A stretch of 64,000 bases of DNA from an uncultured Caryophanales bacterium (GTDB lineage: Bacteria > Bacillota_I > Bacilli_A > RFN20 > CAG-288). Below the pieces are notes generated by a model, which saw only the letters and a list, made by a program, of their open reading frames with translations, did not search any database and had not been told where the DNA came from. The stretch covers positions 62,001 to 126,000 of the forward strand of contig CAJMBK010000002.1 of the NCBI GenBank assembly GCA_905211645.1. Reading direction: 5' to 3'. Position 1 is the stretch's first letter, and each line of letters begins with the position of its first letter. A program made the position numbers and the translations under genes. Below are positions 18,660 through 28,087 of the stretch, piece after piece.

Positions 18660-20369
18660 GTGAATAAGCTTAGGTTATTAGTTAGTGGGTTAGTTTTACT
18701 TTCAAGTATGGGACTAACTTCCTGTCAAAATTACGATTATGAAGATAATTACGTTTCACACAAATACGCTAATTACTATCACATCTTCGTCCCTAGTTTC
18801 AGAGATTCAAATAACGATGGAATCGGTGACTTAGAAGGAGTCATCGACTCCCTCGATTATCTCTACGATCTAGGTATCACAGGAATTTATCTTTCCCCAA
18901 TATTTGAAGCGGATAGTTACCATAAGTACGATGCAATCGATTTCTATAAGATTGATAAGGATTTTGGTGACATGAATACCCTGTCAAAGTTACTTAGAAA
19001 GAGTCATGAAAAAGGGATTAACGTCATGCTTGATATGGCATTTAACCACGTTTCCACTTCAAATGACAATTTTAAGATTGCAGAAAAAGCACTCCAGAGT
19101 GATTCAGTCTGCAAAACTCCAGGAACTGGTGGAAGACCTAGCGCTGAGTGTGTTGAAAAATACCCTGAAGTTGATTACTTCCGCTTTGTTCAAAGCGGTA
19201 AACAACTTTCAGATTATTCAAACTATCTTGCACCTTTAAATAAATCTCAGTACATGTATGAAACCTTCTCACAAGGTAGCAACATGGCTGATTACAATCT
19301 CGAAAATCCCAAAGTTAGAGAGATAATCGATGAAGTAATTACTTACTACATCGATTTAGGAGTTGACGGTTTCCGTCTCGATGCCATCACTTCATACTTT
19401 GGAAATTCCAGTTCGGGAATTCAAGATTTCGACAAAGAGAAAGAATTTTTAAATCATATCGAGGAATTTTCTTTAAATCTCAATCCAAATTTCTACATCG
19501 TCTGTGAAGGTCCATGGGATTCTGCTTCACTCTATACCGAATCAGCAAATCTCATGAAGGAAACAACAATCGATAGTTACTTCTCATTCGATACCTCTGG
19601 ATACCGTGCTTCAAGAAACCATGTTTCTGGTATTGTTTCCAGTTTGACATATCCAAACAAATTAACAGTTGAAAATGTCTACAAGGTACTTGAATACGAA
19701 GAGAAAGATGGTGACAGAATTAAGGAAAATAACAAGATACAAGCGTCATTCTTCTCAAATCACGACGTCGGTCGTATTGGAAGTCAATTTGTAAATTCTG
19801 CTTCTGGTGGAAATCTTAAAGAATCTTATCTTGATGGAGCAAAATTCTCATACGCTTTGCAGAATTTATCCCAAGGAAATTTCTTCCTCTATTACGGAGA
19901 TGAAATTGGAATGACTGGTACCTTACAAGGTGGCGATTACCAAGATACAATTGCTAGACAACCATTCCTCTGGCACGATGAAAAACTTCGTCCAGATATC
20001 CCTAATGTAGGGGGAGACTTATCCAGATTTGATACTTCGGCAATCACCTTAGAGCAATACGGTGATTTAGAAGCTCAGCAGAAAGATGAGAATTCCTTAC
20101 ATAACTACATCAAGAGATTACTTAAATTAAAGAAAGAATTACCTCAGTTGAGTGAAAACTTCGTCACTAATTTAACTCAAGATGATGGAGTGATTACATT
20201 CAATAAAGGTGATTTGACAGTTGTAATTAATGCTAATACAACTGATAGAACATACTCTCTCGGTGAAATGAAGATATCCAATTATCTGACATTGGATGGT
20301 AAAGCTCTCACCGAAGAAAACACTAACGTAAATTTACCAAAATATTCAATTATATTCTTAACAGAGTAG
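18660..20369 (+). CDS. Surface GH13 alpha-amylase lipoprotein
   Basis: This 569-residue lipoprotein starts at GTG 18660, two bases after the preceding stop. Its signal peptide ends in GLTSC (Cys22). The catalytic domain resembles alpha-amylases and neopullulanase-like enzymes: AFNHVST (region I), GFRLDAIT with nucleophile D241, VCEGPWD with acid/base E283 and SNHDVGR with D369. It contains Cys-bearing and extra-loop segments around 145-165. Anchored outside the membrane, it likely trims long glucans to oligosaccharides for the binding protein and permeases encoded upstream. The following ABC ATPase gene starts 13 bp later. Confidence 0.88.
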   Translation: MNKLRLLVSGLVLLSSMGLTSCQNYDYEDNYVSHKYANYYHIFVPSFRDSNNDGIGDLEGVIDSLDYLYDLGITGIYLSPIFEADSYHKYDAIDFYKIDKDFGDMNTLSKLLRKSHEKGINVMLDMAFNHVSTSNDNFKIAEKALQSDSVCKTPGTGGRPSAECVEKYPEVDYFRFVQSGKQLSDYSNYLAPLNKSQYMYETFSQGSNMADYNLENPKVREIIDEVITYYIDLGVDGFRLDAITSYFGNSSSGIQDFDKEKEFLNHIEEFSLNLNPNFYIVCEGPWDSASLYTESANLMKETTIDSYFSFDTSGYRASRNHVSGIVSSLTYPNKLTVENVYKVLEYEEKDGDRIKENNKIQASFFSNHDVGRIGSQFVNSASGGNLKESYLDGAKFSYALQNLSQGNFFLYYGDEIGMTGTLQGGDYQDTIARQPFLWHDEKLRPDIPNVGGDLSRFDTSAITLEQYGDLEAQQKDENSLHNYIKRLLKLKKELPQLSENFVTNLTQDDGVITFNKGDLTVVINANTTDRTYSLGEMKISNYLTLDGKALTEENTNVNLPKYSIIFLTE

Positions 20370-20382
20370 GAGGAAAAAGAAT

Positions 20383-23358
20383 ATGGCTGATGTAAGATTG
20401 AATCACATCTACAAGGTCTACGATGGTGGTGTTAAAGCTGTTAGCGACTTCAACATCGATATCAAAGATAAAGAATTTATCGTCTTCGTTGGTCCTTCAG
20501 GTTGTGGTAAATCAACCACACTTAGAATGATTGCAGGTTTGGAAGATATCACCGCTGGTGACTTATTCATCCAAGACCAATTAGTCAACGATGTACAACC
20601 AAAGGATAGAGATATCGCAATGGTTTTCCAAAACTACGCACTATATCCACACATGACTGTTTATGAGAACATGGCATTCTCATTACGTAACAGACATATG
20701 CCAAAGGAAGAAATCAACCGCAGAGTTCTTGAAGCAGCAAGAATTCTTGACATTGAAGACTTCTTACAAAGAAAACCTAAAGCAATGTCTGGTGGTCAAC
20801 GTCAAAGAGTCTCTTTAGGTAGAGCAATCGTCAGACAACCTAAAGTCTTCTTATTAGACGAACCATTATCAAACCTTGATGCTAAGCTCAGAGCTCAGAT
20901 GAGAACTGAGATCTCCAAATTGCATAAACGTTTACAAACAACATTCATCTACGTTACCCACGACCAAGTCGAAGCTATGACAATGGGTACCAGAATTGTT
21001 GTTATGAAACTAGGTTTTGTCCAACAAATCGACACACCTACAAACCTTTATAATCACCCAATCAACAAGTTCGTTGCTGGCTTTATCGGTACACCTCAAA
21101 TGAACTTCTTCGATGTCACGCTTTTAAGAGAACATGATAAAGTTTCTATCACATTCGATGATAAGCAACAAACAGTCATGGGTATGTACAACTTCTACAA
21201 GTGCAACCCTTCATATTTGGATGGTCAAACCCATTTGACATTAGGTGTTAGACCTGATGGTTTATTAATCACCGATATGTCAGATTCTAACGGTGTTGAA
21301 CTCGTTATTTCCGAAATTGAAGCTTTAGGTAATGAAACATTACTCTACTGCGATTTAGCACATCAACTTGTTAAAGATGATAAAGTCGGTAAGAGCTCAG
21401 TCATCGTTAAAGTTAGCCCAGATAACAGCTATGTAAGTGGTCAACATATCAAAGTTGTCCTTGCCGATTATAAGATTCACTTATTCGACAATGAAACTGA
21501 AATGACAGTCATGCCATTTATTCCAAAGACCACATATCAAACAATCTCCTTCAAAGGTAATACCTACACAATCTTTGGTAAGACTTACACAAGATTCGAT
21601 GCATGGAAGGATATTCCAGATGGTGATGATTACAAGGTTGAAATTCCTCATTCCGCAATCGTCCCTGGTAAAGGTTTCACCCTTAAAGTTGTCGCAGTTG
21701 AAGATTTAGAAGATAACAAGCACTTAGTTATTCTCCACAACCCAGCAAACGACACCTACATCACAGTCAACTCCGATGAAAAACCAGAAGTTGGTTCTGA
21801 CTTCTCCTTCGGCTTAAAATATGCAGATTTGATTCTCGATCCTAAGTTGAACTGCAAGCCTGTTACTCATGAAACAAGCTTAATTGGTAACTTTGAAAAG
21901 ATTAAAGAAATCGATACAAAAGACTACAATTTAGTCGGCGCTGAAAAAGCATATGCACTTGAAAGAGGTAAAGCTGAGAAAGAAATTTCTAAGTTCTACT
22001 TAACAAGTGAAGAATTTGGTGCTGATGCCGATATCCACAATGCAGTTAAAGCTTCATTGGAAGAAAAAGCAAAGGATGTCCAAACTCAAGAAACATTATC
22101 AGACTTACTCTCCAAGAGAGAAAAGGTCTTAGAAGAAGTTGTTGCATTGCAAAAATCTAAAGATTTCTCCGAAGATTTATACATCAGCAACAAGAACGAA
22201 CTACTTTCTATCTCCAAGAGAATTTCTTCTTTAATTCAAAATGCTCTCACAGCAACTTTAAAGGAAGTTAAAGCAAATAACACTTCATTTGCAACTCTCT
22301 CCTCTGAAGATTTAGCAAAGACTGTCGTTCAACAGAATAAGATTGTCGACTTATTCATCTCCGATGCAGGTGAAGTCGCAAATAAAGCTCAAGGCGTCTC
22401 CTTAGATGTTGAAAAACAAAAATTGGTCGTCGCTTTGGATAAACTTTTCCGCACTTCCCGTTTATATACAGAAGACTTTGTTGTCGACTACTTCAAGCAA
22501 AAACTTGCTGACTACAAGAATAGAGATGAGTACAAGAATGTTGCATTACCTGAAAATAGTGAAATCTTTGCTAACGGTAATGAAACAATCGATAACAAGA
22601 GACTTGTTTCCTTATTCAAAGAAACAGTTTCATGCTACCACTTAGCACTCTCTGCTTTATCAACATATGTCAGAGGTCTCTATTTAGGTAACAACACACG
22701 TTGGCATAAGCAAGCATCCGACAACGCTGATGAAACATTCGATTTATACAACAAGTATCACGATATGTACATCAACGACTTCCGTCTCTGCGATGAAGTT
22801 AAGACCAAAGACTTCAAACTTAAGAAAGTTGCTAACTTCTACATCTGCTTAGGTGGTGTTAAATTCAAACTTAAAGATGAACTCATCTCCAGATTGAATA
22901 ACATTGAAGGCCCTCGCTTACTTAAGAACAAATACAGATTCGTCATTAAACCTTTAGTTGAAAACTACGGTCAAAGCAAGGTCAAATCCATCCAAGAACA
23001 CGTCTTAGACGATGCTGCTGCAAAAGATGCAACCTTCAAACAAGACAGTGTTACAACTAGATTACCTGATAAAGATTTTGTTGCCGAACATCATAACGAT
23101 GATACAGTCGAAATTAGAAGAGTTACCTCTGTTAATGAACCTGTTAAAGTTCCACACAACCAAGATATGAATATCCAACACGAAATTCTTGGTATCAGAA
23201 ACTACGATGTTCATACATTCGCAACCGTTAAGATGGGTGACATGGTTTCCGATATTGAAATCACAGGTTTAGATAAAGCTGATGATTACTACATCTCCGC
23301 AGATTTATCCGGTGGATTTGGTATTTATACATTAGACACTGAAATTAGAATTGCATAA
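20383..23358 (+). CDS. MsmX/MalK-type ABC ATPase with a ~600-residue C-terminal extension
   Basis: The ATPase energises carbohydrate import. Residues 1-235 are a complete nucleotide-binding domain: Walker A GPSGCGKST (37-45), Q-loop Q83, signature MSGGQ (135-139), Walker B VFLLDEP (155-161) and switch histidine in THD (H193). A TOBE/OB-like domain (about 240-375, with LTLGVRPDG) follows, where MsmX, UgpC and MalK normally end near 370. Here the frame continues without a stop to 991. Residues 376-510 look like a second beta-rich OB-like unit, and 520-720 are helical with likely coiled coil. 720-991 have no recognised homology. AGGAGG precedes the ATG. I do not know this architecture; the extension's role is unassigned. 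Confidence 0.85.
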   Translation: MADVRLNHIYKVYDGGVKAVSDFNIDIKDKEFIVFVGPSGCGKSTTLRMIAGLEDITAGDLFIQDQLVNDVQPKDRDIAMVFQNYALYPHMTVYENMAFSLRNRHMPKEEINRRVLEAARILDIEDFLQRKPKAMSGGQRQRVSLGRAIVRQPKVFLLDEPLSNLDAKLRAQMRTEISKLHKRLQTTFIYVTHDQVEAMTMGTRIVVMKLGFVQQIDTPTNLYNHPINKFVAGFIGTPQMNFFDVTLLREHDKVSITFDDKQQTVMGMYNFYKCNPSYLDGQTHLTLGVRPDGLLITDMSDSNGVELVISEIEALGNETLLYCDLAHQLVKDDKVGKSSVIVKVSPDNSYVSGQHIKVVLADYKIHLFDNETEMTVMPFIPKTTYQTISFKGNTYTIFGKTYTRFDAWKDIPDGDDYKVEIPHSAIVPGKGFTLKVVAVEDLEDNKHLVILHNPANDTYITVNSDEKPEVGSDFSFGLKYADLILDPKLNCKPVTHETSLIGNFEKIKEIDTKDYNLVGAEKAYALERGKAEKEISKFYLTSEEFGADADIHNAVKASLEEKAKDVQTQETLSDLLSKREKVLEEVVALQKSKDFSEDLYISNKNELLSISKRISSLIQNALTATLKEVKANNTSFATLSSEDLAKTVVQQNKIVDLFISDAGEVANKAQGVSLDVEKQKLVVALDKLFRTSRLYTEDFVVDYFKQKLADYKNRDEYKNVALPENSEIFANGNETIDNKRLVSLFKETVSCYHLALSALSTYVRGLYLGNNTRWHKQASDNADETFDLYNKYHDMYINDFRLCDEVKTKDFKLKKVANFYICLGGVKFKLKDELISRLNNIEGPRLLKNKYRFVIKPLVENYGQSKVKSIQEHVLDDAAAKDATFKQDSVTTRLPDKDFVAEHHNDDTVEIRRVTSVNEPVKVPHNQDMNIQHEILGIRNYDVHTFATVKMGDMVSDIEITGLDKADDYYISADLSGGFGIYTLDTEIRIA

Positions 23359-23376
23359 TAGGAAAGGAGATAAATT

Positions 23377-25584
23377 ATGAAAAAGAAACTTTCTCTTCTC
23401 TTGTTAGCATCAACACTTGGAGTTTGTCCACTTGCTTCATGTAATGGCGGTGACACTTCATCAAGCGTTGAAACTGATGAAGGTGTTTTGGAATACCAAG
23501 AGTTCTTGAAAGATTGGTCTATCTCTCAGAATTCTGGTGAAGATGGTGTCAGAGCCAGCTTAGATAACGCAGAACTTGGTTCCTACGATGATTTAATCAC
23601 AATCACCGCATACAAGGGTACTGCAACTGAAGTTACTGTTCCATCTGAAATCCGTGGTTTGAAGATTGTTGGTATTGCTAAGAGTACTTTCAAAGGTAAA
23701 TCTAACATCACAAAGGTTGTTTTACCTGAAACTATCGAAACAATTACCGACAGTGCTATGAGCAACATGACATCTTTATCTAGCATGAATCTCCCAGAAA
23801 ACACAATTGTTTCTCCAGGTGCATTCGATGGTACAGATTACTTACTTAACACCTACGTCAAAGAAGTTAATGGACTCGAGATTGTTAATAACAATGGACT
23901 CTATGGCATCGCAGGTGATGAAATTACTGGCACAGTTAATATCCCTGAAGGTGTTTTATCCGTTCCAGATAACATCTTTGAAGATCAAGTTGGTGTTACA
24001 GGAGTCACAATTCCTAGCACAGTCACATCAATCGGTGAAGCAGCTTTCGCTGGTACATCATTGGTTGATGTCACAATTCCAAACACAGTTACAACCATTG
24101 GTGAAGAGGCATTTGCTAACATTACAACTTTACAGAGTTATAAAGAGTTTGATGTTGAAGGCGATACTTCCAGAGTTATTTCTTACACAAGTGATAGCCC
24201 TGAGGTCTTGTCCGGTTCAACAGATAACTTAACCACCGTTAACTATTCTGGTACAGTTCCTTTAGTTGATATGCTCGACCAAAATGAAGAAGAAATTAAA
24301 GTTACTAATGTTGCTTTAAACGGTGAAACTATCATTGAGGAATGTTTAATTGATATTCCTTCCATCAAAAATTTGACACTTGCTGATAATGTTGTCTTTG
24401 TTGATACTGACGCTCTCAACAATTTGAGTGGGTTGCAATCATTTTCTCCTACCGCCTACTCTGAGACAACCAGATTAGCTTATATCAATTCTGATCGTGA
24501 GGAAGAAGGTTCATTCTTCAATTCAACCGTATACCAAAATATTGTTAATGGTACAGCAGAAAATAGCTACGTTATCCTTGGCGGTGCTGTTACTGAAAAG
24601 AAAGGCACTCCAGCAATCAGTTCATTGTATGATAAGTCTATTAAAGGTTATGCAGATAATCTTTTCAAAGACGATTCTACAGTTACAGATGATGTTGCAG
24701 CAAGCCTTAAACTTAATGAAGCGTATGCACTTGGCGCATCTTCATTTGAAGGTACAGCAATCACATCAATCGATTTAACAGCAAATGGTACTTACTTAGG
24801 TAAGAATGCGTTAGCACAAATTTCATCATTGAAGACTGTTAAATTAGCAGGTGACATGGTTGTTTCTAACGGTGCTTTGTTAGGTTCAACAAATGTTGAA
24901 ACTCTTGAAGGTCCTATCACTCAAACTAAAGCAACTTTATTCGGTTCTTCTACAATTAAGTTATCTTCTGTTGTTATTTCTGAAGGTGTTACTTCAATTC
25001 CAGATAGAGCATTCGAAGAAGTTACTTCATTGAAGAGTGTTGCACTTCCTTCCACAGTTGAAAAAATCGGTACCAGATCATTCAGACGTACTGGTTTAAC
25101 TGAAGTTTACATCCCTTATTCCGTCAAAGAAATTAACCAATTAGCATTCGCAGAATGCGACAGCTTAAAGACTGTTACATTCCAAGATGTTAAGGTTTTC
25201 GGTGAAGGTGCTGATAAGTACAACAGAGAAGATTCTGTTGATATCGGTAACCAAACACCTAACAGATTATCTATCTACGCAATGGCATTCGGTATGTGTA
25301 AGAACTTAGATGAAACATTCGTCTTACCATTCAGAGTTAAAGATATCAACCAAATTCTTATCGGCAGCTCTGTTAAGACCATTGAAGTCCGTTTAACTGA
25401 CTTTGATAGAAACTACAATCCAGTTGAAGGTTTCAATCCTGAAACTATGACAAACAGAACCTTAACATTCTCAACTGGTTTCAACCAAACCGGTTTTACC
25501 GCTGAAGAGGGTGATCCAAATTACCCTAACCCAGTTGGTGCAGATTTGGTTATTGTCGGTGAAGGTTTATCCTACAACAAGTAA
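23377..25584 (+). CDS. BspA-type leucine-rich-repeat surface lipoprotein
   Basis: A 735-residue lipoprotein with lipobox PLASC (Cys22) and an acidic Ser/Thr linker. The body contains treponemal/BspA-type LRR_5 repeats, recognised by runs such as VTIPSTVTSIGEAAF, VTIPNTVTTIGEEAF, VALPSTVEKIGTRSF and VYIPYSVKEINQLAF. Such repeats serve in surface adhesion or ligand binding. It is the last gene of the glucan operon, 18 bp after the ATPase and with AAAGGAG before the ATG, so it may help bind starch granules or partner proteins. That role is only inferred from position. A terminator follows. Confidence 0.85.
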   Translation: MKKKLSLLLLASTLGVCPLASCNGGDTSSSVETDEGVLEYQEFLKDWSISQNSGEDGVRASLDNAELGSYDDLITITAYKGTATEVTVPSEIRGLKIVGIAKSTFKGKSNITKVVLPETIETITDSAMSNMTSLSSMNLPENTIVSPGAFDGTDYLLNTYVKEVNGLEIVNNNGLYGIAGDEITGTVNIPEGVLSVPDNIFEDQVGVTGVTIPSTVTSIGEAAFAGTSLVDVTIPNTVTTIGEEAFANITTLQSYKEFDVEGDTSRVISYTSDSPEVLSGSTDNLTTVNYSGTVPLVDMLDQNEEEIKVTNVALNGETIIEECLIDIPSIKNLTLADNVVFVDTDALNNLSGLQSFSPTAYSETTRLAYINSDREEEGSFFNSTVYQNIVNGTAENSYVILGGAVTEKKGTPAISSLYDKSIKGYADNLFKDDSTVTDDVAASLKLNEAYALGASSFEGTAITSIDLTANGTYLGKNALAQISSLKTVKLAGDMVVSNGALLGSTNVETLEGPITQTKATLFGSSTIKLSSVVISEGVTSIPDRAFEEVTSLKSVALPSTVEKIGTRSFRRTGLTEVYIPYSVKEINQLAFAECDSLKTVTFQDVKVFGEGADKYNREDSVDIGNQTPNRLSIYAMAFGMCKNLDETFVLPFRVKDINQILIGSSVKTIEVRLTDFDRNYNPVEGFNPETMTNRTLTFSTGFNQTGFTAEEGDPNYPNPVGADLVIVGEGLSYNK

Positions 25585-25616
25585 TTAAAATTTAATATTT
25601 AAAATTATTGCAAAGA

Positions 25617-25647
25617 TAAAAAGGTTGGCTTAGACCAACCTTTTTTA
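25617..25647 (+). terminator. Terminator at the end of the first glucan operon
   Basis: AAGGTTGG and CCAACCTT form a stem around CTTAGA, extended by flanking A- and T-runs. It can also serve the convergent gene at 25672. Confidence 0.85.
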
Positions 25648-25671
25648 TTGTTAATTAGTAATTTGACTTTG

Positions 25672-26427
25672 TTATTTTTTTAGTCTTTTAACAAGTTTCT
25701 TCTCTCGCTTAGAAGAAACTTTCATAATCTTTTGATATTGTTTTTCAGTGATGAAATTATATTTGTGGAGTTTTTCAATAAAGGCATTTCTATCGTAATT
25801 GAAGTAGGAATTTAAAAGATCAAGGACTGAATCTTTAAATTCATCAAACTTCTTATTTTCAACCCCAAGAAGAGGAATTGAATTATCCAAAGCACCTTCA
25901 TTAGTAATTAAATAAACAGTCTTAAATTCGTCTGAATAGTAAGCAACAAGGTTATTTTCTTCAGCAATTTTAGTTAATTTTATAAAGTTGGAATTAAAGA
26001 TTTCAAAGTTATATTCTGTGAACATTGGAAGAGCAACTTTGATGAAGTCTTTCTCAAGATATCTATTTTCTTCCTTGGCTAAATCCTTATAGCTTTTGTC
26101 GTATAACGCATTGATTTTTCTGTTGAAGAATGGAACATAAATTCTTTCTTCATTAATTTGTATATAAGGTAAATCCTTATGACATTCTTCATAAGATTTA
26201 TTCAAATTAGTTTCAATTGTCTTTTTATTTTCAAAGGCTTTGATGACAATATAAGCTCTAATTAAACCAAATGAAGAATCAATCTTTAAACAGCGTCTGA
26301 TAAAGTTTGATTTGATCTTGGTGTAATGGCTCAATCTATGAATAACATAGTGATATGTGTCACCTTTTTTGAATTTAGGACAATTTTCTTTATTGATGTA
26401 TCTGAACAATGTGAACTTTTTCATCAT
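25672..26427 (-). CDS. Hypothetical protein, 251 aa
   Basis: A soluble, Lys-rich protein (MMKKFTLFRYINKENCPKFK at the start, a basic SSKREKKLVKRLKK tail) with no signal peptide or membrane segment. I recognise no catalytic motif or family. It is encoded directly after the zinc-ribbon membrane protein gene, overlapping its end by four bases (ATGA-type junction), so the pair is translated together and probably cooperates. The residues around 45-100 and 130-175 look like mixed alpha/beta. Expression would come from the promoter at 26892-26921. Confidence 0.7.
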   Translation of the reverse strand: MMKKFTLFRYINKENCPKFKKGDTYHYVIHRLSHYTKIKSNFIRRCLKIDSSFGLIRAYIVIKAFENKKTIETNLNKSYEECHKDLPYIQINEERIYVPFFNRKINALYDKSYKDLAKEENRYLEKDFIKVALPMFTEYNFEIFNSNFIKLTKIAEENNLVAYYSDEFKTVYLITNEGALDNSIPLLGVENKKFDEFKDSVLDLLNSYFNYDRNAFIEKLHKYNFITEKQYQKIMKVSSKREKKLVKRLKK

Positions 26428-26885
26428 TCTAACTCCAAACCGTTAGCGTCAGTTTGTTTAACAAACAAAACGCATATTGCCATGATAACATTGACAGCAA
26501 TTATGATATAAAATGCAGTATATTGGAAAGCAAAATAGGTTAATCCAAGTAAAACATTTAAAACTAACCAGATAATACCTCTTAACCATCTACCAATGTA
26601 GAAAAAGCTGGCACCAAAAGGTCCAAGAAAAAGTTGCAATAAGAAAGCAATCCACTTTTTGTGGGTCTTTAACTGCATATTGAAGTAATCTTCTTCAGTT
26701 GCTTCAAATTCGTAGTCATCAGTGTTTTCTTTTTTATCTTCGTTTTCTTCAGTAATTCTGGAAATTGGGATATTAATATCTCTTTCAACAACGTTTTTTG
26801 GATTGGCTAAATCAGCGTTGCAATAAGGACAACGTCTCTTTTTTGTTGATTTAATTTCGTTTCCACAAACAGCACAATATTTCAT
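26424..26885 (-). CDS. Zinc-ribbon membrane protein, TM2-like
   Basis: This 153-residue protein starts with a CxxC-type zinc ribbon (CAVCG...CPYCN, residues 4-23), then an acidic linker, then about three membrane segments from residue 75. The IAFLLQLFLGPFGASFFYIG stretch matches the TM2-domain pattern of a hydrophobic helix, GxxGxHxFYxG turn and second helix, here with S in place of H. I start it at ATG 26885, which begins the zinc ribbon; an upstream in-frame start at 26921 would overlap the promoter. The TATAAT box ends 6 nt before this ATG, so the mRNA may be leaderless. Function unknown. Confidence 0.75.
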   Translation of the reverse strand: MKYCAVCGNEIKSTKKRRCPYCNADLANPKNVVERDINIPISRITEENEDKKENTDDYEFEATEEDYFNMQLKTHKKWIAFLLQLFLGPFGASFFYIGRWLRGIIWLVLNVLLGLTYFAFQYTAFYIIIAVNVIMAICVLFVKQTDANGLELE

Positions 26886-26891
26886 GGCTAT

Positions 26892-26921
26892 ATTATAACA
26901 ACTAGACGATAAATGTAACAA
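26892..26921 (-). promoter_or_regulatory. Promoter for the minus-strand gene pair
   Basis: Reading on the minus strand, TTGTTA (26921-26916), an 18-bp spacer and TATAAT (26897-26892) precede ATG 26885. The predicted transcription start coincides with the ATG. Confidence 0.6.
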
Positions 26922-26938
26922 TTTAACTATTATCTTAC

Positions 26939-26967
26939 TTGCCTATAAATTACCCATTATTTATAAT
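26939..26967 (+). promoter_or_regulatory. tRNA promoter
   Basis: TTGCCT (26939-26944), 17-bp spacer, TATAAT (26962-26967), with the tRNA-Asp 5' end 17 bp further on. Confidence 0.7.
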
Positions 26968-26983
26968 ATTAAAGCGTTTTTAA

Positions 26984-27059
26984 GGGTTCATAGTGTAGCG
27001 GTTATCACGTCTCCCTGTCACGGAGAAGACCGCGAGTTCGATTCTCGCTGGACCCGCCA
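26984..27059 (+). tRNA. tRNA-Asp (GTC)
   Basis: A complete cloverleaf of 76 nt: acceptor GGGTTCA with TGGACCC, D arm with AGTGTAGCGGTT, anticodon loop CTGTCAC reading GTC, and T arm GCGAGTTCGATTCTCGC. The 3' CCA is encoded. Confidence 0.96.
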
Positions 27060-27066
27060 TTTATAA

Positions 27067-27137
27067 GCAGCTGTAGTTCAATGGTAGAACTTTAGCCTTC
27101 CAAGCTAACTACACGGGTTCGATTCCCGCCAGCTGCT
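27067..27137 (+). tRNA. tRNA-Gly (TCC)
   Basis: Acceptor GCAGCTG pairs with CAGCTGC. The anticodon loop CTTCCAA carries TCC and the T arm is CGGGTTCGATTCCCG. CCA is not encoded; a T-run follows immediately and may help end transcription. It shares a transcript with tRNA-Asp, 7 nt upstream. Confidence 0.95.
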
Positions 27138-27240
27138 TTTTTTCATGGAATTTTATAAAAAATTGCATTAAATTTTAGTTATCTACTTAGCAAATTAGTG
27201 GCACTTTTATTGCTATAATTAACTTATCAGAGGGTGGCTT

Positions 27241-28077
27241 ATGGATTTAAAAACTATAAATATTAATTTCAACCAAAACTACAAAGGATTTTATTTTGAT
27301 CGTGTTAGAGATAACTTTCAAACACTATTAAAAATCTTTCTTTTTGGTGCTGCAATGACACTTGTTTCATTGATTTATTTTATTTATGAAGGTGTACTTG
27401 GTCAATTCGATGATTATTTAACAATGTTAATTATCATGCTTGTTGCCGGTGTCTTAGTTATTGCTTACGCATTTATCTCACCTTTATTCATCCATAGAAA
27501 TTCAGTTCTTGGAAAAGAAATTAACTTTACAATTGAAGAAACTGAAGATGATTTGATTCTTCACTACACAGCTAAGAAGAACAACGAAAATAAAGAGTTG
27601 AAATTACGTTATATTCTAATCAATAAAACAATTATCAATCTTGGTGAAGATGAAAAAAGTTGTTTCTTGATTCCTATGAGTTTATTCACTCCAGAGGATT
27701 TAACTTACATCCAAGAGTACATCAAGGAGAAAAATGTTGTCACTCATGAATTGGATTTGTGCCCTGAACCTTTTGAAGCAATCAAATCTGGTACAAAGTC
27801 AGTAGAAATGAGACTTTTAACTCCTAAATATAAAGATTTTAAAGAATACGATATCATCACATTTACAAACAGAGATAGTGGTGAAAAGCTCAACGTTAGA
27901 GTTCATGCGGTAAAGACTTTTAAAAATTTTGCTAAGTTGTACGATGCATATCCTGACAAAACTGTTTTAGGCTACAAGTTAGGTGAGAAGGCTTCGCCCG
28001 ATGACATGCAACAATATTACTCAAAGAATGATTTATCCAGTTATAGAGCTCTTGCAATAGAAATAGATTTGATGTAG
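27241..28077 (+). CDS. Membrane YcxB-like domain fused to an ASCH domain
   Basis: A 278-residue protein of two parts. Residues 30-85 hold two membrane helices, and 90-160 form a YcxB-like domain (KLRYILINKTIINL and a C-terminal LTYIQEYIKEK). Residues 165-278 match an ASCH domain: LDLCPEPFEAIKSGTKSVEM, RLLTPKYKDFKEYDIITF and a closing ALAIEIDL. ASCH domains are beta-barrel RNA- or nucleotide-binding modules. Their fusion to a membrane YcxB-like unit is unfamiliar to me. A GAGGGTGG ribosome site precedes the ATG. The next gene follows after 10 bp. Confidence 0.72.
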   Translation: MDLKTININFNQNYKGFYFDRVRDNFQTLLKIFLFGAAMTLVSLIYFIYEGVLGQFDDYLTMLIIMLVAGVLVIAYAFISPLFIHRNSVLGKEINFTIEETEDDLILHYTAKKNNENKELKLRYILINKTIINLGEDEKSCFLIPMSLFTPEDLTYIQEYIKEKNVVTHELDLCPEPFEAIKSGTKSVEMRLLTPKYKDFKEYDIITFTNRDSGEKLNVRVHAVKTFKNFAKLYDAYPDKTVLGYKLGEKASPDDMQQYYSKNDLSSYRALAIEIDLM

Positions 28078-28087
28078 GGAGATAACG

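Noticed and set aside
26971..26983. cre-like AAAGCGTTTT before tRNA-Asp
   Set aside because: It lies downstream of the -10 box, lacks the TG half and catabolite control of this tRNA would be unexpected; probably chance.
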